The notes beneath the pieces were generated by a model that was not told the origin of the DNA, ran no database searches, and saw nothing but the letters and a program-made list of their open reading frames with translations. A DNA stretch of 64,000 bases from NCBI GenBank assembly GCA_014898415.1, contig RCTD01000012.1, positions 310,001 through 374,000 on the forward strand, written 5' to 3'. Of this stretch, positions 11,966 to 22,482 are shown in pieces. Each line of letters begins with the position of its first letter. The stretch's first letter is position 1. The stretch is from Stromatinia cepivora (taxonomy: Eukaryota > Ascomycota > Leotiomycetes > Helotiales > Sclerotiniaceae). A program made the position numbers and the translations under genes.

Positions 11966-13325
11966 TATCCAATATTTTATATATATATAATTCTACCTTT
12001 TCTTTCAATCTTCTATACAATCAAACAAATATAAATATTGCTCGGATTATTACATTAAAAAAATCCTTAACAATTTTGATCGTTATTCCAAAAATCTTAA
12101 TATTTTTTTTCTTTTTTTGTTCTTGTTTTTTTTATTCTATATCAAATTTTCTGAATTGATTATTAATCTTCTTTTTAACATTTCTCAATAATTCCTAATA
12201 TATTCTTAGAAACTCCTTATTATATTGAAAATATTAACAAAAGGATTATATATACAAATTACAAATAAAAAGAATAATATATTTAGATTCATAAATAATC
12301 GTAAAAAGGAATAAATGCTTTTCGATCATCATTTTGGAAATTCTATCACTAATATCCTTCGGAAAGCCGAATAAAATAATAGTATCGTTATTAAATCAAT
12401 TATTATTTTTTTCGAAAAAGCTAGTAAGAAAAATATCAAATTCTTTTGCTTTTGTTTCTTGTTTCTTATAAATTTCGAAAATGAGTATCTCGAAATAAAG
12501 GATATATCTATATTATATAAGAATATATTTGATAATAATACAAGATAAAGTACTCTTTAAAATTTATACTTTAAACTTAGAATATAATATAAATGAATTA
12601 GAATTAATAGAAGAAGAAACCGATCCATTCTGAAGTATAAAGGGTGATAAAGATGGAATGAACAAAAACAACCTGATTTTGGTGGTCATTGTTTGAATAG
12701 ATGAGAAACGTTGAATTTGACCTAAATTGTAATAGCTTGTACAGTTCTATATAGATATGTCGATAAATGGACCAGTATACTGCGATCTCGATAAAAGTTT
12801 GGGTAGTATAAAGTTAATAAGATATTGCAGCAGTATTTATCCTTTTATTCCTTTATATAATTTCTTTCTCAATAATCATTAAGATTATCAAAAATTTCCC
12901 TTAGTCCGCTAGTTGTTCTTTTCCTCTATAAGCCTATGTAGACCCTACACAAATACCATTATATCTGCGTATCAAAACTATAGTTCTCTACTTCGAAATC
13001 AAAGATAAATTCCACAAGCATAAGCTGTGCAAGGCCAGGGTATAGATATAAATAACTTTAAAAGGATTATTTGTATAATAGAAGTTCTTTTCTTTTTTTG
13101 ATTACTATATTACAAGATAAATTTATATTATCGATATTGAATTAGGGTAGAACCTTAGATAAAATAAACAAAACCCTAATAACCTTACAAAGTTAAGAAA
13201 TATTATATATACGATAAATAATAAGAAGGTATTGGTAATATAATGAAATTAAAAGTAATCTAAACTATAATCTAAAAAAAAACAGTAATGATATCAAAAG
13301 GAAAAAACATATTATAATATGATCT
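11966..13325. other. AT-rich spacer, no gene recognised
   Basis: Strongly AT-rich to about 12590. The composition then becomes more ordinary at 12600-13060 without any ORF or motif I can place. It may be a decayed gene or an old insertion. Confidence 0.4.
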
Positions 13326-14341
13326 TCATCTCCTGCTAATACAACTAAAATAGAGGCATCGAAGCCATTGAATACTAGTACTCCAATAGGCTCTCCATTC
13401 TACCCATGCTTCTTTTTCATCGTCTGGGTACCAACCGCTCGTTTCGTTTGATATATCTGCTCCGTATCCCTTCCCTAGCGTCGTACTCGGAATGCAATCG
13501 CTCTGTGCCGCAGCAAGCTCTTGCGACTTCTCTTCTACATCGTCCCTGCCGCCTATCCAGAATCGCACTTGTGGTTCCATTACAAACCCATCTCTTCGGG
13601 TTTGCCAATCCGTATGCTTTTCATTAATCAGAGAGCCGTTGATCCTTGGGCTCTCGAAACGTTCTCTGGAAACTTCAAAAGTTGTTATACTAGAACGAGA
13701 AGAGCTCTGGTTATCAAGGAAAGGCTGATTAATCGTAAACTGGTTATTTTTCGAGATATCAGAAAAAAAGGAGCTGATAATATTTCGAAGATCCAAGTCT
13801 GGATTTACCAATGAAGTTAGCAAAAATCGAGGTTCCGATTCGTCGACTAATCGTGCAATTCTCTCCTTCCATCCAGAAGTTCCTCCAAACGAGTAATCCG
13901 TATTGGCAATCCAAAGAAACTCGCACTGAATCCGATGCTCTTGAATCATCCTATAGAAGACTTCGCAAGTTTCGAAACTTGTATCTGAGCCACAATGAAA
14001 CATGAGAACGACATTTGATGGGAAGTGATTGTTTTCAGCAATGATTTTGCTTAGTTCCTCTGAGGTTGAGCATTCTTGGAGTATAAGCTCGAGCTTTAGC
14101 GGACTACCCATCTCCGGCATAACGAGATATTTCATAGGATTAGAGTGGTTATTTTCTGAGAGATGAAGCTGGATCAAATCACACAATCAGACTCATCGTA
14201 TCTAGAACTGGGGGAGAAACCTAGTGTGTGGAAACTTACAATGGGAAGATCGCCGATCATTCGGCTGACCATTAGAGTCTTTCCGACATCTTGAGCTCCA
14301 AGAACGAGCAAGTACATGATTTCTCTAACGTTATTGAACAT
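13326..14341 (-). CDS. Ras-like P-loop protein with degenerate GTPase motifs
   Basis: Two exons: 14341-14240 and 14168-13326, intron 14239-14169 (71 bp, donor GTAAGT, acceptor ATCCAG). The intron joins the frames in phase and gives 314 codons. The N-terminus holds a P-loop, GAQDVGKT, at about residues 15-22. The order of elements then follows a Ras fold: hydrophobic strand LELILQE, VVLMFHCGSDTSFETCEVFY (like the Ras strand-helix after switch II), FLWIANTD at the NKxD position, and FLLTSLVNPD at the SAK position. The DxxG motif is absent and NKxD is reduced to NTD, so GTP hydrolysis or binding is doubtful. The C-terminal 130 residues are polar and unassigned, ending with Cys residues but no CaaX box. 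The start is the first ATG after an upstream in-frame stop. Confidence 0.72.
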
Positions 14342-14585
14342 ACTGAATAGAGTGCATCAGGCTTTGGAAGCGTGTTTGTGTCGCTTCTCTTTATGGTTGC
14401 TTCATTCCACAAGCTTCCTCTTATACAATAAAATAGGTCTCTACATTCAGAAGGACGCACCCATCAAACACAGGGGGAAACTAAGATAACACTTACTGAT
14501 CAAAAGCCTCTATCTTCTAAGGAGCCCGATTTGAACAGCAATGGTTGGTACTTAGATGATTGGGACCAATGGGAATTAGCCTCGC

Positions 14586-14676
14586 TTACCGGATCATGCG
14601 GAGCTCTTGCAAGGGAATGTACACGTACACATTTTAAAAATGTGTACGTTCCCCTACACAACATATGATCCGTTAA
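14586..14676. mobile_element. Possible 91-bp foldback (MITE-like) element
   Basis: The ends TTACCGGATCAT and ATGATCCGTTAA are inverted repeats (11 of 12 match). The inner arms also pair: GTACACATTTT with AAAATGTGTAC around 14630, and GGGAA with TTCCC. If the outermost TTA on each side is a target duplication, the core CCGGATCAT...ATGATCCG would suit a PIF/Harbinger-type MITE. It lies in the intergenic region between the divergent genes at 14341 (-) and 14747 (+). A regulatory hairpin is the alternative. Confidence 0.5.
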
Positions 14677-14746
14677 TTCTGACCGTGTTTATTCCTTCAC
14701 TTTTGGTCTTACTGTCTTCATTTACTAGTATATACCCTCCGATATA

Positions 14747-16234
14747 TTGAATATGGACGAGAGCAAAGTAAAGACAATTTGCGATCGTGATTCACTTTAT
14801 ATCTCCTTACAGGACCAGGCGAACGTCAACACTGTTTTACAATGTCCTCACCGGCCAGTTTCAAAAGAACGAAAAACTCGCATTCACTTTACAGTACACC
14901 ATAAGAAGCACTATGCTGCTGTTCAACTATCCATTTGTCCATTTGATCTTCCATTTATTCCAAAACAGAAATTCTTCCAGTGTTATTTTCGATGGACTCG
15001 ATGTTGTGAAAGGGCACCATTGGAGGATATTTCTCGCGAAGTTCTTGGAGCTGTACAGCGAATCTATGATTGCTATTATCATCCTACTCAATGGGACTTT
15101 TCAAGCCAACATTGGTATGTCTAGATTGTCTTGTCAACCCTGTGCTTACAAGTTCAGTTGTATCAACGATCGTACCCAACATGTGACTGAAATAACATGC
15201 GCGAAGAACACGGAAGCAGCTCTAATTGACTATATACAACGTAAAGAGAGCTTTGAAGGAGATTATGAAGTGAACGACAACAGCGACAGACTCAGACATG
15301 GAATTAAACGTCCAAGACTAGATACGTCCAACGATGCCAATCACCATCGCAACCACAATTGCAATGACAATGACAACGAGGACGCTGATGAAGAACATTG
15401 TGGCACAGAGGGGAATGATGGTAGTGAGGACTGTAACGATGGCGATACAATAATTGGAGACGAGCGAGCTAAGGAAGACAAGGCTGTTGCAACAATATTG
15501 AAGAAGATCCAAAGAGGACTCGATCAAGTGATTCCCGTTAAGAATAAAAAAAACCTTCACCTTCAGAGTAGATTCACTAATATGGTAACTAACAAAGATC
15601 AATCTTGTTACAACGAAGTAATTCCACCAGATTTCTTTGCGCGGGATGAACATACACTTCAAGATAGGTCTTTACTTCTAGAAAACTTTCTCTGGCAACA
15701 ATCGAAGAGAGTCGTTCGAAATGCTAAAGAGATTGCTTGGAAGAGCTCCTTTCTCGCTACATGTCTACGAAGACTCCGCGACCCGATAAATTCAGACCAG
15801 GAAAAAAATCATTCAAATAAGACTAGTGTTCGATGGACAACTGCAGTGCGGATGATAAACTCGATTGTTGATGGACTCTGGCTAGCATGGGGACCCAAAG
15901 CCGCTCTTATATATGAAGCTTTAGCTGGTATGTTTGACGCTCTCTTTTTGGAAAACTGGTTGACGAATTCACAGTGAAAAATTATAACCTCAGTCGTATT
16001 GTTGGACTGCCACAGAGCGCCAGAAGTAACATCATACACCGCGTCATTAACGCCCTAAGGAACTCAGTGCCTGATATACCACTGGAGGTATACGTGTTTC
16101 ATCCGGCAGCATGTGTTAATAGTGCTTTGGATATAGAGTACGTAATGAACCACTATTGCGAGCTACCGCTGACGACTAGAGCAAAGTTACAAGCAGATAT
16201 GTGTCTCTCTGAATCTAGAAAGCTCATTCCTTAA
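14747..16234 (+). CDS. Unknown protein with acidic Asp/Asn-rich centre, two introns
   Basis: Model: exons 14747-15114, 15158-15927 and 15975-16234. The introns are 43 bp (GTATGT, CTTAC, TTCAG) and 47 bp (GTATGT, TTGAC, CACAG). Both keep frame and yield 465 codons. From about residue 175 there is a basic KRPRLD patch, possibly nuclear, then a low-complexity Asn/Asp/Glu/His stretch, then a helical region with WTTAVRMINSIVDGLWLAWG and ALIYEALAG. I recognise no family. Uncertainty: a second open frame runs through exon 1 and across the first intron (from 14787, no ATG until about 14909). It contains SSVIFDGLDVV, reminiscent of a NACHT Walker B, so either the N-terminus or the intron call may be wrong. 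The ATG at 14747 follows an AT-rich promoter-like stretch. Confidence 0.5.
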
Positions 16235-16253
16235 GGTCGATTCTCTGCAGTGC

Positions 16254-16688
16254 TTGCAGAGTCATACATCACTCACGTTGCTTTCCGTTCAATGGGACCG
16301 ATACCTAGCCACCTTGCAAGCCGGCCCTGCGACAAGCTCTCCGAAGTGCGGTAGGGTGAATGTATACAGTGCTTCGGTGGACGCGCCTACTGCTGCTGAT
16401 GTCACTGAAATCCACAGCGGTGCCGGGCTTCCAGTACAGACTATTTCAGACAGAAGTTCATTGCTGCTTGGAGGAGCGATAGACTGGAACGTTGCGCCCA
16501 TGGACTTAAATTCGCCCGAGATCGGAAGTATGGGATGGGAGGCCATATTTGGCAATGCGCCAGAAATTGATAGTATAGGATGGGAAGATATGTTGGGTAT
16601 GTTTCCAGAAGTCGATAGTATGGGATGGGAAGCTCTAGCAAATAGCCTAACAGAACCTTATGAACAAGGTATGCAGATCAATTATTGA
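16254..16688 (+). CDS. Downstream open segment with three SMGWE-type repeats; possible last exon
   Basis: A 144-codon open frame without its own good ATG (it opens at TTG), 20 bp after the stop of the preceding gene. The last 60 residues hold three copies of a 16-residue unit: PEIGSMGWEAIFGNA, PEIDSIGWEDMLGMF and PEVDSMGWEALANSL. Such regularly spaced acidic-hydrophobic motifs resemble transactivation or docking repeats. It could be the real C-terminus of the preceding gene: an intron 16142-16250 (donor GTAATG, acceptor CTGCAG, 109 bp) would join the two in phase and remove the stop at 16232. That donor is not a common one, so I list it separately. Confidence 0.45.
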   Translation: MQSHTSLTLLSVQWDRYLATLQAGPATSSPKCGRVNVYSASVDAPTAADVTEIHSGAGLPVQTISDRSSLLLGGAIDWNVAPMDLNSPEIGSMGWEAIFGNAPEIDSIGWEDMLGMFPEVDSMGWEALANSLTEPYEQGMQINY

Positions 16689-16766
16689 AGGCACAAGCCC
16701 TAAAATGATAACACCAAGATTGTACAGTATGAACAGATAATTCAATCAATGCAGCCTGTGCCTCCA

Positions 16767-17353
16767 TCAGTTACCCTTTCCTATCCCTATACCAAGCAAG
16801 ACGCACACGACCTTGCTTTTTTCCGGAATGCATATTGTGCACCTCCCGCTGATCATGACCTCGGTATTTGGCATGAAAGTAAGGGTTGTCCGACGTAGAC
16901 TCGTTCGTTCTTCAATGACTGCCTCTATAGTGCCAGACATAGCAACCGGGATTAACACGATGCAATTATCTCCCAAATTTGACCACCCGCCTTGAAATAC
17001 CAGTAATTGAACGCTACGTGCCAGGAAGTATGGCTTCGTGGGAGGATTGATTAACGCATCAACAATATTGGTAATCTGTAAAATGCATGAGCTAGTCAGT
17101 GTATGATCTTCATTGAGATGCTTTTCACAACTACCTCTTGTGACCGATTAAATTCCCTTTTGAAAGCTTCTCTAACTTCACCCAATATCTGCAGTCCGTC
17201 ATCCACCAATTCCACTTTTGACCAATTGGTGACTTCCATCATAGGGATAGATTCAATATCGAAATACTGCATCAGGCCTTCGACATGACCCTGGACTTTA
17301 TCGCCTGCCTGCACAGTTTGTGCAACAGAATTATCTGCAATACTACTCGACAT
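16767..17353 (-). CDS. Spliced hypothetical protein, 175 aa
   Basis: Exons 17353-17135 and 17075-16767, intron 17134-17076 (59 bp, donor GTAGTT, CTGAC branch-like sequence, acceptor TTTACAG). Both exons are whole numbers of codons, and the join turns two short ORFs into one protein. It begins MSSSIADNSVAQTVQAGDKV, is acidic in the middle (KVELVDDGLQILGEVREAF) and ends in a Gly/Ile-rich tail (GIGIGKGN). A Cys pair (CTICIPEK) lies near the C-terminus. There is no signal peptide and no membrane segment, and I recognise no family. It converges tail-to-tail with the preceding gene, only about 80 bp apart. Confidence 0.6.
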
Positions 17354-18483
17354 CACGAATGCGGGTTATCGATGATGCGTGTATATAGTGTTTTCCCAAG
17401 AGTTCTTTCTTAGTAGATATGTTTTGACAGGATAGTTATAAGATTATGAGTCTAAATGTATGACGAAAGAATTGTTCGGGTTCGCAAAGACCACGTTAGG
17501 CACCAATGCTTTCCAGGCCAAAAAAAGGTCAGCCGAATTCAAGAGAAATTAGAAACAACGTTTTAAGCATGACTCTTCACAGGGTATAATGGGAAGCATA
17601 TAGGTAGAACTTGAAGGCATTTCAAGTGTAGTGATTCTATTAAGTTAGTCAGGATCAACCAGATAAGGAACTCTTCCTATAGGCAGAGTTCTTACTAGTA
17701 CTAAATGGGCTAGCTCCCCCTGCTCTCTAGCTCCACATGAACCATACTTTTCAACAAACAATGCAATACAAATGTAGTATCAATCGGATAACTTGATCAT
17801 CTGTTGTTGCCTGCAGGCAGGAAAATATTCAAGGCTGGAAACTCAATCATGTCGGGTATTAAAATTTCAGCCACTTCTACTGCTAAGCCACACATAACTA
17901 CAGGAACGTAGCGATCGACAACTTCACCAAGTGTGCCATACGAAGCTATAACTTACACATACTTGATTGTCTTCAGCTCTTTTCATCAATCCTAGAAGGT
18001 GTTCATCTGTACTACCACATCTTATTGGGTAATAATGTGGAATCTGTGAGTGAGAGAATGGAGGCGACATTTATCCACATTGAACAATACCTTCGATCAA
18101 GGTAAGCGCGATATCCTTTCTTCCTGGTTCATATGATGGTTCAAATCGCCAGAAATGGCTTTCAGCTCAAGAGTTTCCATATCTCTGCCTACCAATTCAA
18201 TCCTCCCTTGCATTCTGCTATTCTATATATGCATTGCAACGAGGTATAATGCAGGGTTATGGCTGGTAATCATCCAGCAGCTTCATGTGCAGTATAGCTT
18301 TAATATTGAATCTTCTTACGATATGCATGCTCACTTTTGCTCTGGTGAATTTATACCAAAATTTGATATAGAAGCGATATCACATTCTCTTGGTTCAAAA
18401 TGGTCAAGATATAAGACCGAACCGCTCTCATCATCAGTCAATTTCAAACATACACATTTGCTTCCACAATTCTTTGTTACGAG
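17354..18483. other. Intergenic region, no supported gene
   Basis: Ordinary base composition. A 113-codon ORF at 18155 overlaps the next gene's start and has no recognisable motif or splice support. It probably contains the promoter of the gene at 18484 and that of the minus-strand gene ending at 17353. Confidence 0.4.
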
Positions 18484-19559
18484 ATGTCTGGAATGACAAC
18501 AGTAAAGGATCTTCTTTTGGAACATCCTCCTTATGCTTTATACGCTAGTATATCTGATCCTTCTTTGAGTAAAAAAAAATGGACTGATACTTTTCACTCG
18601 ATCCCTAATCCAACAATACATCCACCAACTTTGGATGGGGTTAATGGATTTCTAGCCTCAGATCAATATACCCCAAATACCAACACTGTGTATACTGCTG
18701 ACCCTACTGATATCAACCGTCTCGAAAGAGTAGTTTATCGTCTGAACTATCTTGATCGAGTAGATGTGCAAACAGAAGGGGATGTTGAACGGGATTTTCA
18801 TCAAAATATTGCTTTACCGGTTTCTCTTGCTTGGCAGAAGAATGGACGATTTCTGCAGAGATCGTTGTCTGGCCCTCCGGGTCCAACAAATACGGATAAG
18901 ACTATAGATCATTTGTATTCTTAACAAATGGAAAGAGTTGCTGCAAATGAGAGATACCAAGTGATAGAAGAGATGAAGCAACACGGCGTTATTTTTGTTG
19001 ATGAATGGGAGGGGAGGGAAAGAAAGAGTGGAATAACAGTACGATTAGGAAGAGAGATAAGAGGGTAAGTTTTTTGGTTCTTTTTGTATTGGTGAAATAT
19101 GAAGTTACTAAGGAGAAAAGGTATGCATTCGAATATAAATGTCCGCAGGTGTTCGTGTATGATGGAAAGCATTTGTTGATTGTTCAATTTAAAGCCAAAG
19201 ATCGCGACGATATCAAATCAGCACACTGCGCTATCGATTGTTGTATTTTAGCACGAACACCTCAGGATATGCAATGTGGTGCCCGATATGCGCTTTATCG
19301 GCTAGTATGGCGGGGCTGGATGCGTATGGCAGGGACGGCTTCGATTGGTTTTCCTCTTTCGCTTCGTGGTTGGAACCGAGAGTTTCGCTTTTGGTCCGGA
19401 CGACCTTATTGGGTATATCAGGATATGAAAGTAATGGATCATCCAGACGGGTACATGCGAAGATTGGGCCAAGACCGATGGTATTGGGTTGATGGACAAG
19501 GAAACAATGTGATGGATGAGAATGGTGCAATTATTTGGGACACTGTTCAGGTATGGTAG
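18484..19559 (+). pseudogene. Spliced unknown gene interrupted by one TAA
   Basis: Reading from ATG 18484 with one intron (19065-19120, 56 bp, GTAAGT donor, TTACTAA branch site, AG acceptor) gives 340 in-phase codons including the final stop, broken only by TAA at 18922-18924. Downstream of it the same frame runs on (QMERVAANERYQVIEEM...). The stop is followed by CAA, and the change CAA to TAA is the preferred RIP transition. The C-terminal half (VFVYDGKHLLIVQFKAKD, then CAIDCCILARTPQDMQ and RYALYRLV) looks like a conserved fungal domain that I cannot name. The region after the stop has its own ATG at 18928, so a shorter protein is possible. The kinase-like gene follows 234 bp downstream on the same strand. 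Confidence 0.62.
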
Positions 19560-19793
19560 CTGAGATGTGGTCTTAGTTGTGTAACGATGGAAGAAAAATG
19601 ACAGGGAAAAGCGGGAATATGCATTTCAGCAAACAAATAGTATTTACTTATAGTTAACGGCCTTCTTCTATAGTTCTTCATATTATCATTTCATACATCT
19701 TATTCAATTCTTCATTACAGCCAAAGTTATTCATCATAGTGATTGTAATTCTTCTCCATCACCACTCTCCTACCATCAGATTTATCAAAAAAC

Positions 19794-20559
19794 ATGGATG
19801 AATATCACGGTCCACTGGTAAGATTACTTTTGCACTTACAGTCCATCTAGAATAAATGTTGAACATTCTTAGGAATTCTGTATGGGCCACAGACTGGTAA
19901 CAGCTACTATCGCTGAACGAATTGATCCACGACGAACCGTTTACCGCTTGAAGCTCGAAAAGCCGTCGATTCTTGATTTTATCCCAATTCTATGTATTCG
20001 ATCGATATTTGCATATCTTTTTAATCTTTGGCCGAAATTCAAAACACTTTATCCTGAATGGTTTTTGTCACCGACAGTCATTCTCAAAAAGCGCAAGCCT
20101 GGTTGGAATGAAGAGTTCGAGGTTGAAAAACAAATGTATCGCCGCCTTCAACCTCTTCAAGGAAAATTTATACCTTATCTCTATGGCGAGGCAACATATG
20201 ATGGATCACCAGCATTGGTTTTCTCCGAAATCGTCGGCCAAAGATTATTTGATTTTACTATGAAACCTGAAAAGGACGAGGAATTTGAAAGAAAGTTGGA
20301 AGAGGTTTATAAAGCATTCACTATGCATGGAGTAACTCATGAAGATCCGAAATTGGATAATGCTATTGATGTTGGAGATCGAGTGATGATTATAGATTTG
20401 GAACAATGTATAATCGAGGATACAAAGTGGGAAGAAAGCACGAATAAAGGAAATGTGCATTGTTTATTGCACAGTCTTCAATTGAAACGTCAGTATGAAG
20501 ATGAGGCGAAACAAAGAGAGAAGAAAATATTGCAAGAAAATGCAGAGAGAATAAGGTAA
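19794..20559 (+). CDS. Kinase-like protein with HxDxxxxN loop
   Basis: Exon 1 is only 24 bp (19794-19817, MDEYHGPL). The intron is 19818-19872 (55 bp, GTAAGA, TTCTTAG) and exon 2 is 19873-20559, giving 236 codons. The protein-kinase-like pattern is reduced: VILKK at about residues 77-81 may supply the ATP Lys, a Glu-rich helix follows (EEFEVEKQMY), and a catalytic-loop match HEDPKLDN lies at 164-171 (canonical HRDxxxxN). MIIDLEQ at about 180-186 stands where DFG is expected. The C-terminus is a charged helix. The N-lobe is short and lacks a clear Gly-rich loop. Small fungal kinase-like or aminoglycoside-phosphotransferase-like proteins look like this. Activity is uncertain, because DFG is DLE. 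The preceding gene on the same strand may be a functional partner, which is inference from adjacency only. Confidence 0.68.
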
Positions 20560-20744
20560 AGTAGAAAATGCTCAAGTTTATATTATAATTTTCTAATATA
20601 TTAGACTTCGAAATCTAGCAAGCTCAAATCGGCAAGGAGAGAATAATAAATGAATAGCAATAAATTAAGACGGCTTTATTTCCTTTGTTATTACAAAAAA
20701 GATGGTTTTTGATATTATAATCACGTTTTGAGTTTCGTAGAGTA

Positions 20745-21032
20745 CTACACCTGGATCGCCGCCAGTGTCCGGTGTGGAAGGGCATCATGGATCTCCTCCC
20801 AGGAGCAACCGTTCTTCTTCATCCTGATTATCGTCTCGTGTTCTTCTGGTTCCCAACGAACACACTTCCCCTTAGTTCGCAACCTTGCTGGCTGTACCCT
20901 GGAATGTAGAATCCCATGGGAGCTTGTGGAGCTCTTTAAGCTCATCATCACGTGATATAACCACTGACCCCTGAATCCTTGTTCACTTGCTGAGTTCGAA
21001 ACGTGACACCCTCCCTCAGTTAGGAATGTCAT
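20745..21032 (-). pseudogene. MYB/SANT-like domain, tandem copy 1
   Basis: The antisense ORF begins at ATG 21032. Its last 37 codons (20858-20748) read RWEPEEHETIIRMKKNGCSW and then EEIHDALPHRTLAAIQV. This is the W-x-EE...L/I...G-x-SW-xx-I...LP-R-T pattern of fungal MYB/SANT-like DNA-binding modules. A TAG directly follows, whereas copy 2 continues YYSTKLKN before its stop. The N-terminal 45 residues are unassigned. It could be a short gene or one end of a duplicated gene. The homologous copy lies immediately upstream on the same strand. Confidence 0.6.
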
Positions 21033-21076
21033 TGAAGATTTGTTTCTACGAAGAAAAGCAGTATAAGATGCAGTGA

Positions 21077-21664
21077 TTAATTCTTGAGTTTTGTAGAATA
21101 ATACACCTGGATAGCTTCTAGAGTTTGATGCGGAAAAGCATTATAGATCTCCTCCCACAAGCAGCTATTCTTTTTCATTCTAACGATCGTCTTATTTTCG
21201 CTTGGTGTTCATCGCGCCGAATTTTTCTTTATTTGCATCGCTGGCTATACCTTGGAATATATTACAACACTACAAGCGCTCAAGGGTTTTGCTTTCTGTA
21301 CTCTGGAATGTACAGCAGCATTGCAAGGGGTTGAAATCCCTGCAGATGTTGCATTTTTAGAGCTAATACCAGATGATTTCGAAAGAGTAGGTGGGTAGCG
21401 ATGGTGATTATCGATGGGCGTTGGTAAACGTTCGTAATAGCCCTGGGACTGTACTTTATCCATCTCAAGTTGCTTGATGGAAGGCGCCGCAAGTGTATGG
21501 CGCTGTCTGAGACGATGCTTTATGTTATGTTGATGAGGTGGTGTTAAACCGTAACTGGTAGGCATTGAAGGGACTTTCCGCCATTTTGCAGGTCGGAATT
21601 CGTCATCCTCGTTATTTGAATTAGGACTAATATCACCAGAATGATTAATATCATTGATATTCCC
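21077..21664 (-). pseudogene. MYB/SANT-like gene, tandem copy 2, two nonsense changes
   Basis: One frame runs from 21664 (ATG at 21565) to TAA at 21079-21077. It has a Pro/Ser-rich lead and then a MYB/SANT-like end (RMKKNSCLWEEIYNAFPHQT) similar to copy 1. Two stops interrupt it. TAG at 21247-21245 stands where copy 1 has CAG (VQPA). TGA at 21211-21209 stands where copy 1 has the key TGG (RW). Both are transitions of the RIP type. The frame stays open upstream of the ATG (EDDEFRPAKWRKVPS), so a further 5' exon may exist in the AT-rich DNA to the right. Confidence 0.62.
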
Positions 21665-22195
21665 TTATTACTATTGATTTTTTCCTTATTTATTTTGAGT
21701 ATACTCATTCTCGTTATTTTCTTATATTTTTTTTATCGTTATCTTTTTATACTATCGCTTTTTTGGCCAATTTTCATTGCAATCTTGATAATGAAATGAA
21801 GGGTTATATTTAACCTCCAAAGCAGTTTCTTAAGATTGATATCGAGTTTCAAATAGATTAATGAATGATTAAGCTTTTGTCTTTTTTAATATTTTATATA
21901 ATATTAAATTTGAAGTTTAATCTATTAGATAATATATCTTATCATCGATTTGCTTTTTTCCGATAATATTATGAAATTCATATTTACAATTAGAAACTTG
22001 TACAATATAAATATAGTTTTAAGAAAGATTGCTGATAATTGAATCAAAACGATACTATACTGAAGAGTGATGATTTTCTTCTTTTTTGCTTTTATTGTTA
22101 TAATCAATGTCGGCAGATTTCGAATTGCCCTGGTTAGATGTTTTGTTGACGGGCGAGGCCAGGATATATTCATTATTTTGTATAAGGTTAAAAGA
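21665..22195. other. AT-rich boundary, nothing recognised
   Basis: Composition drops to AT-rich directly upstream of MYB copy 2. A 95-codon ORF at 21925-22212 runs into the solo LTR and has no motif. Confidence 0.4.
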
Positions 22196-22200
22196 AAAGG

Positions 22201-22482
22201 TGTGACGCACAAGAGCCGTAGTAGAGCTGAATAAACAGGGTCAATTATGTTCTTTAGAATCTACAACTAAAGAACTATGGCTCGTAAGGAGCGACTAGAT
22301 ATATATATACAAATACCCATTCGTAAGCTGCGGGGTTGTGCGCATGTGTTATTAGGGTCACCATTTTACCATACTAAATCGCATGAATCGTAACGCATGT
22401 GCACGGACGATCAGCTCATCAATGGACGTGGGAGATAAGAGGTATCACGTGGTTAGCCTCCTGTGGTTCACGATTCGTGACA
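22201..22482. mobile_element. 282-bp solo LTR with AAAGG target duplication
   Basis: It starts TGTGACGCAC and ends CGATTCGTGACA. The exact 5-bp direct repeats AAAGG at 22196-22200 and 22483-22487 prove a single insertion followed by LTR-LTR excision of the interior. A second copy of identical length lies at 54689-54970, differing mostly by transitions. The sequence has no coding capacity, and its superfamily is unknown because no interior is attached. Confidence 0.88.

Noticed and set aside
13406..14005. Several + strand ORFs across the Ras-like gene
   Set aside because: Shadows of the minus-strand gene, whose spliced frame carries the P-loop and is longer.
15318..15662. Antisense 114-codon ORF with hydrophobic runs
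   Set aside because: It is the complement of the Asp/Asn-rich repeat stretch of the + strand gene.
18155..18496. 113-codon ORF ahead of the gene at 18484
   Set aside because: No motif and no splice link; it overlaps the better-supported start and has a competing antisense ORF.
19231..19530. Antisense ORF of 99 codons
   Set aside because: Complement of the conserved C-terminal part of the gene at 18484-19559.
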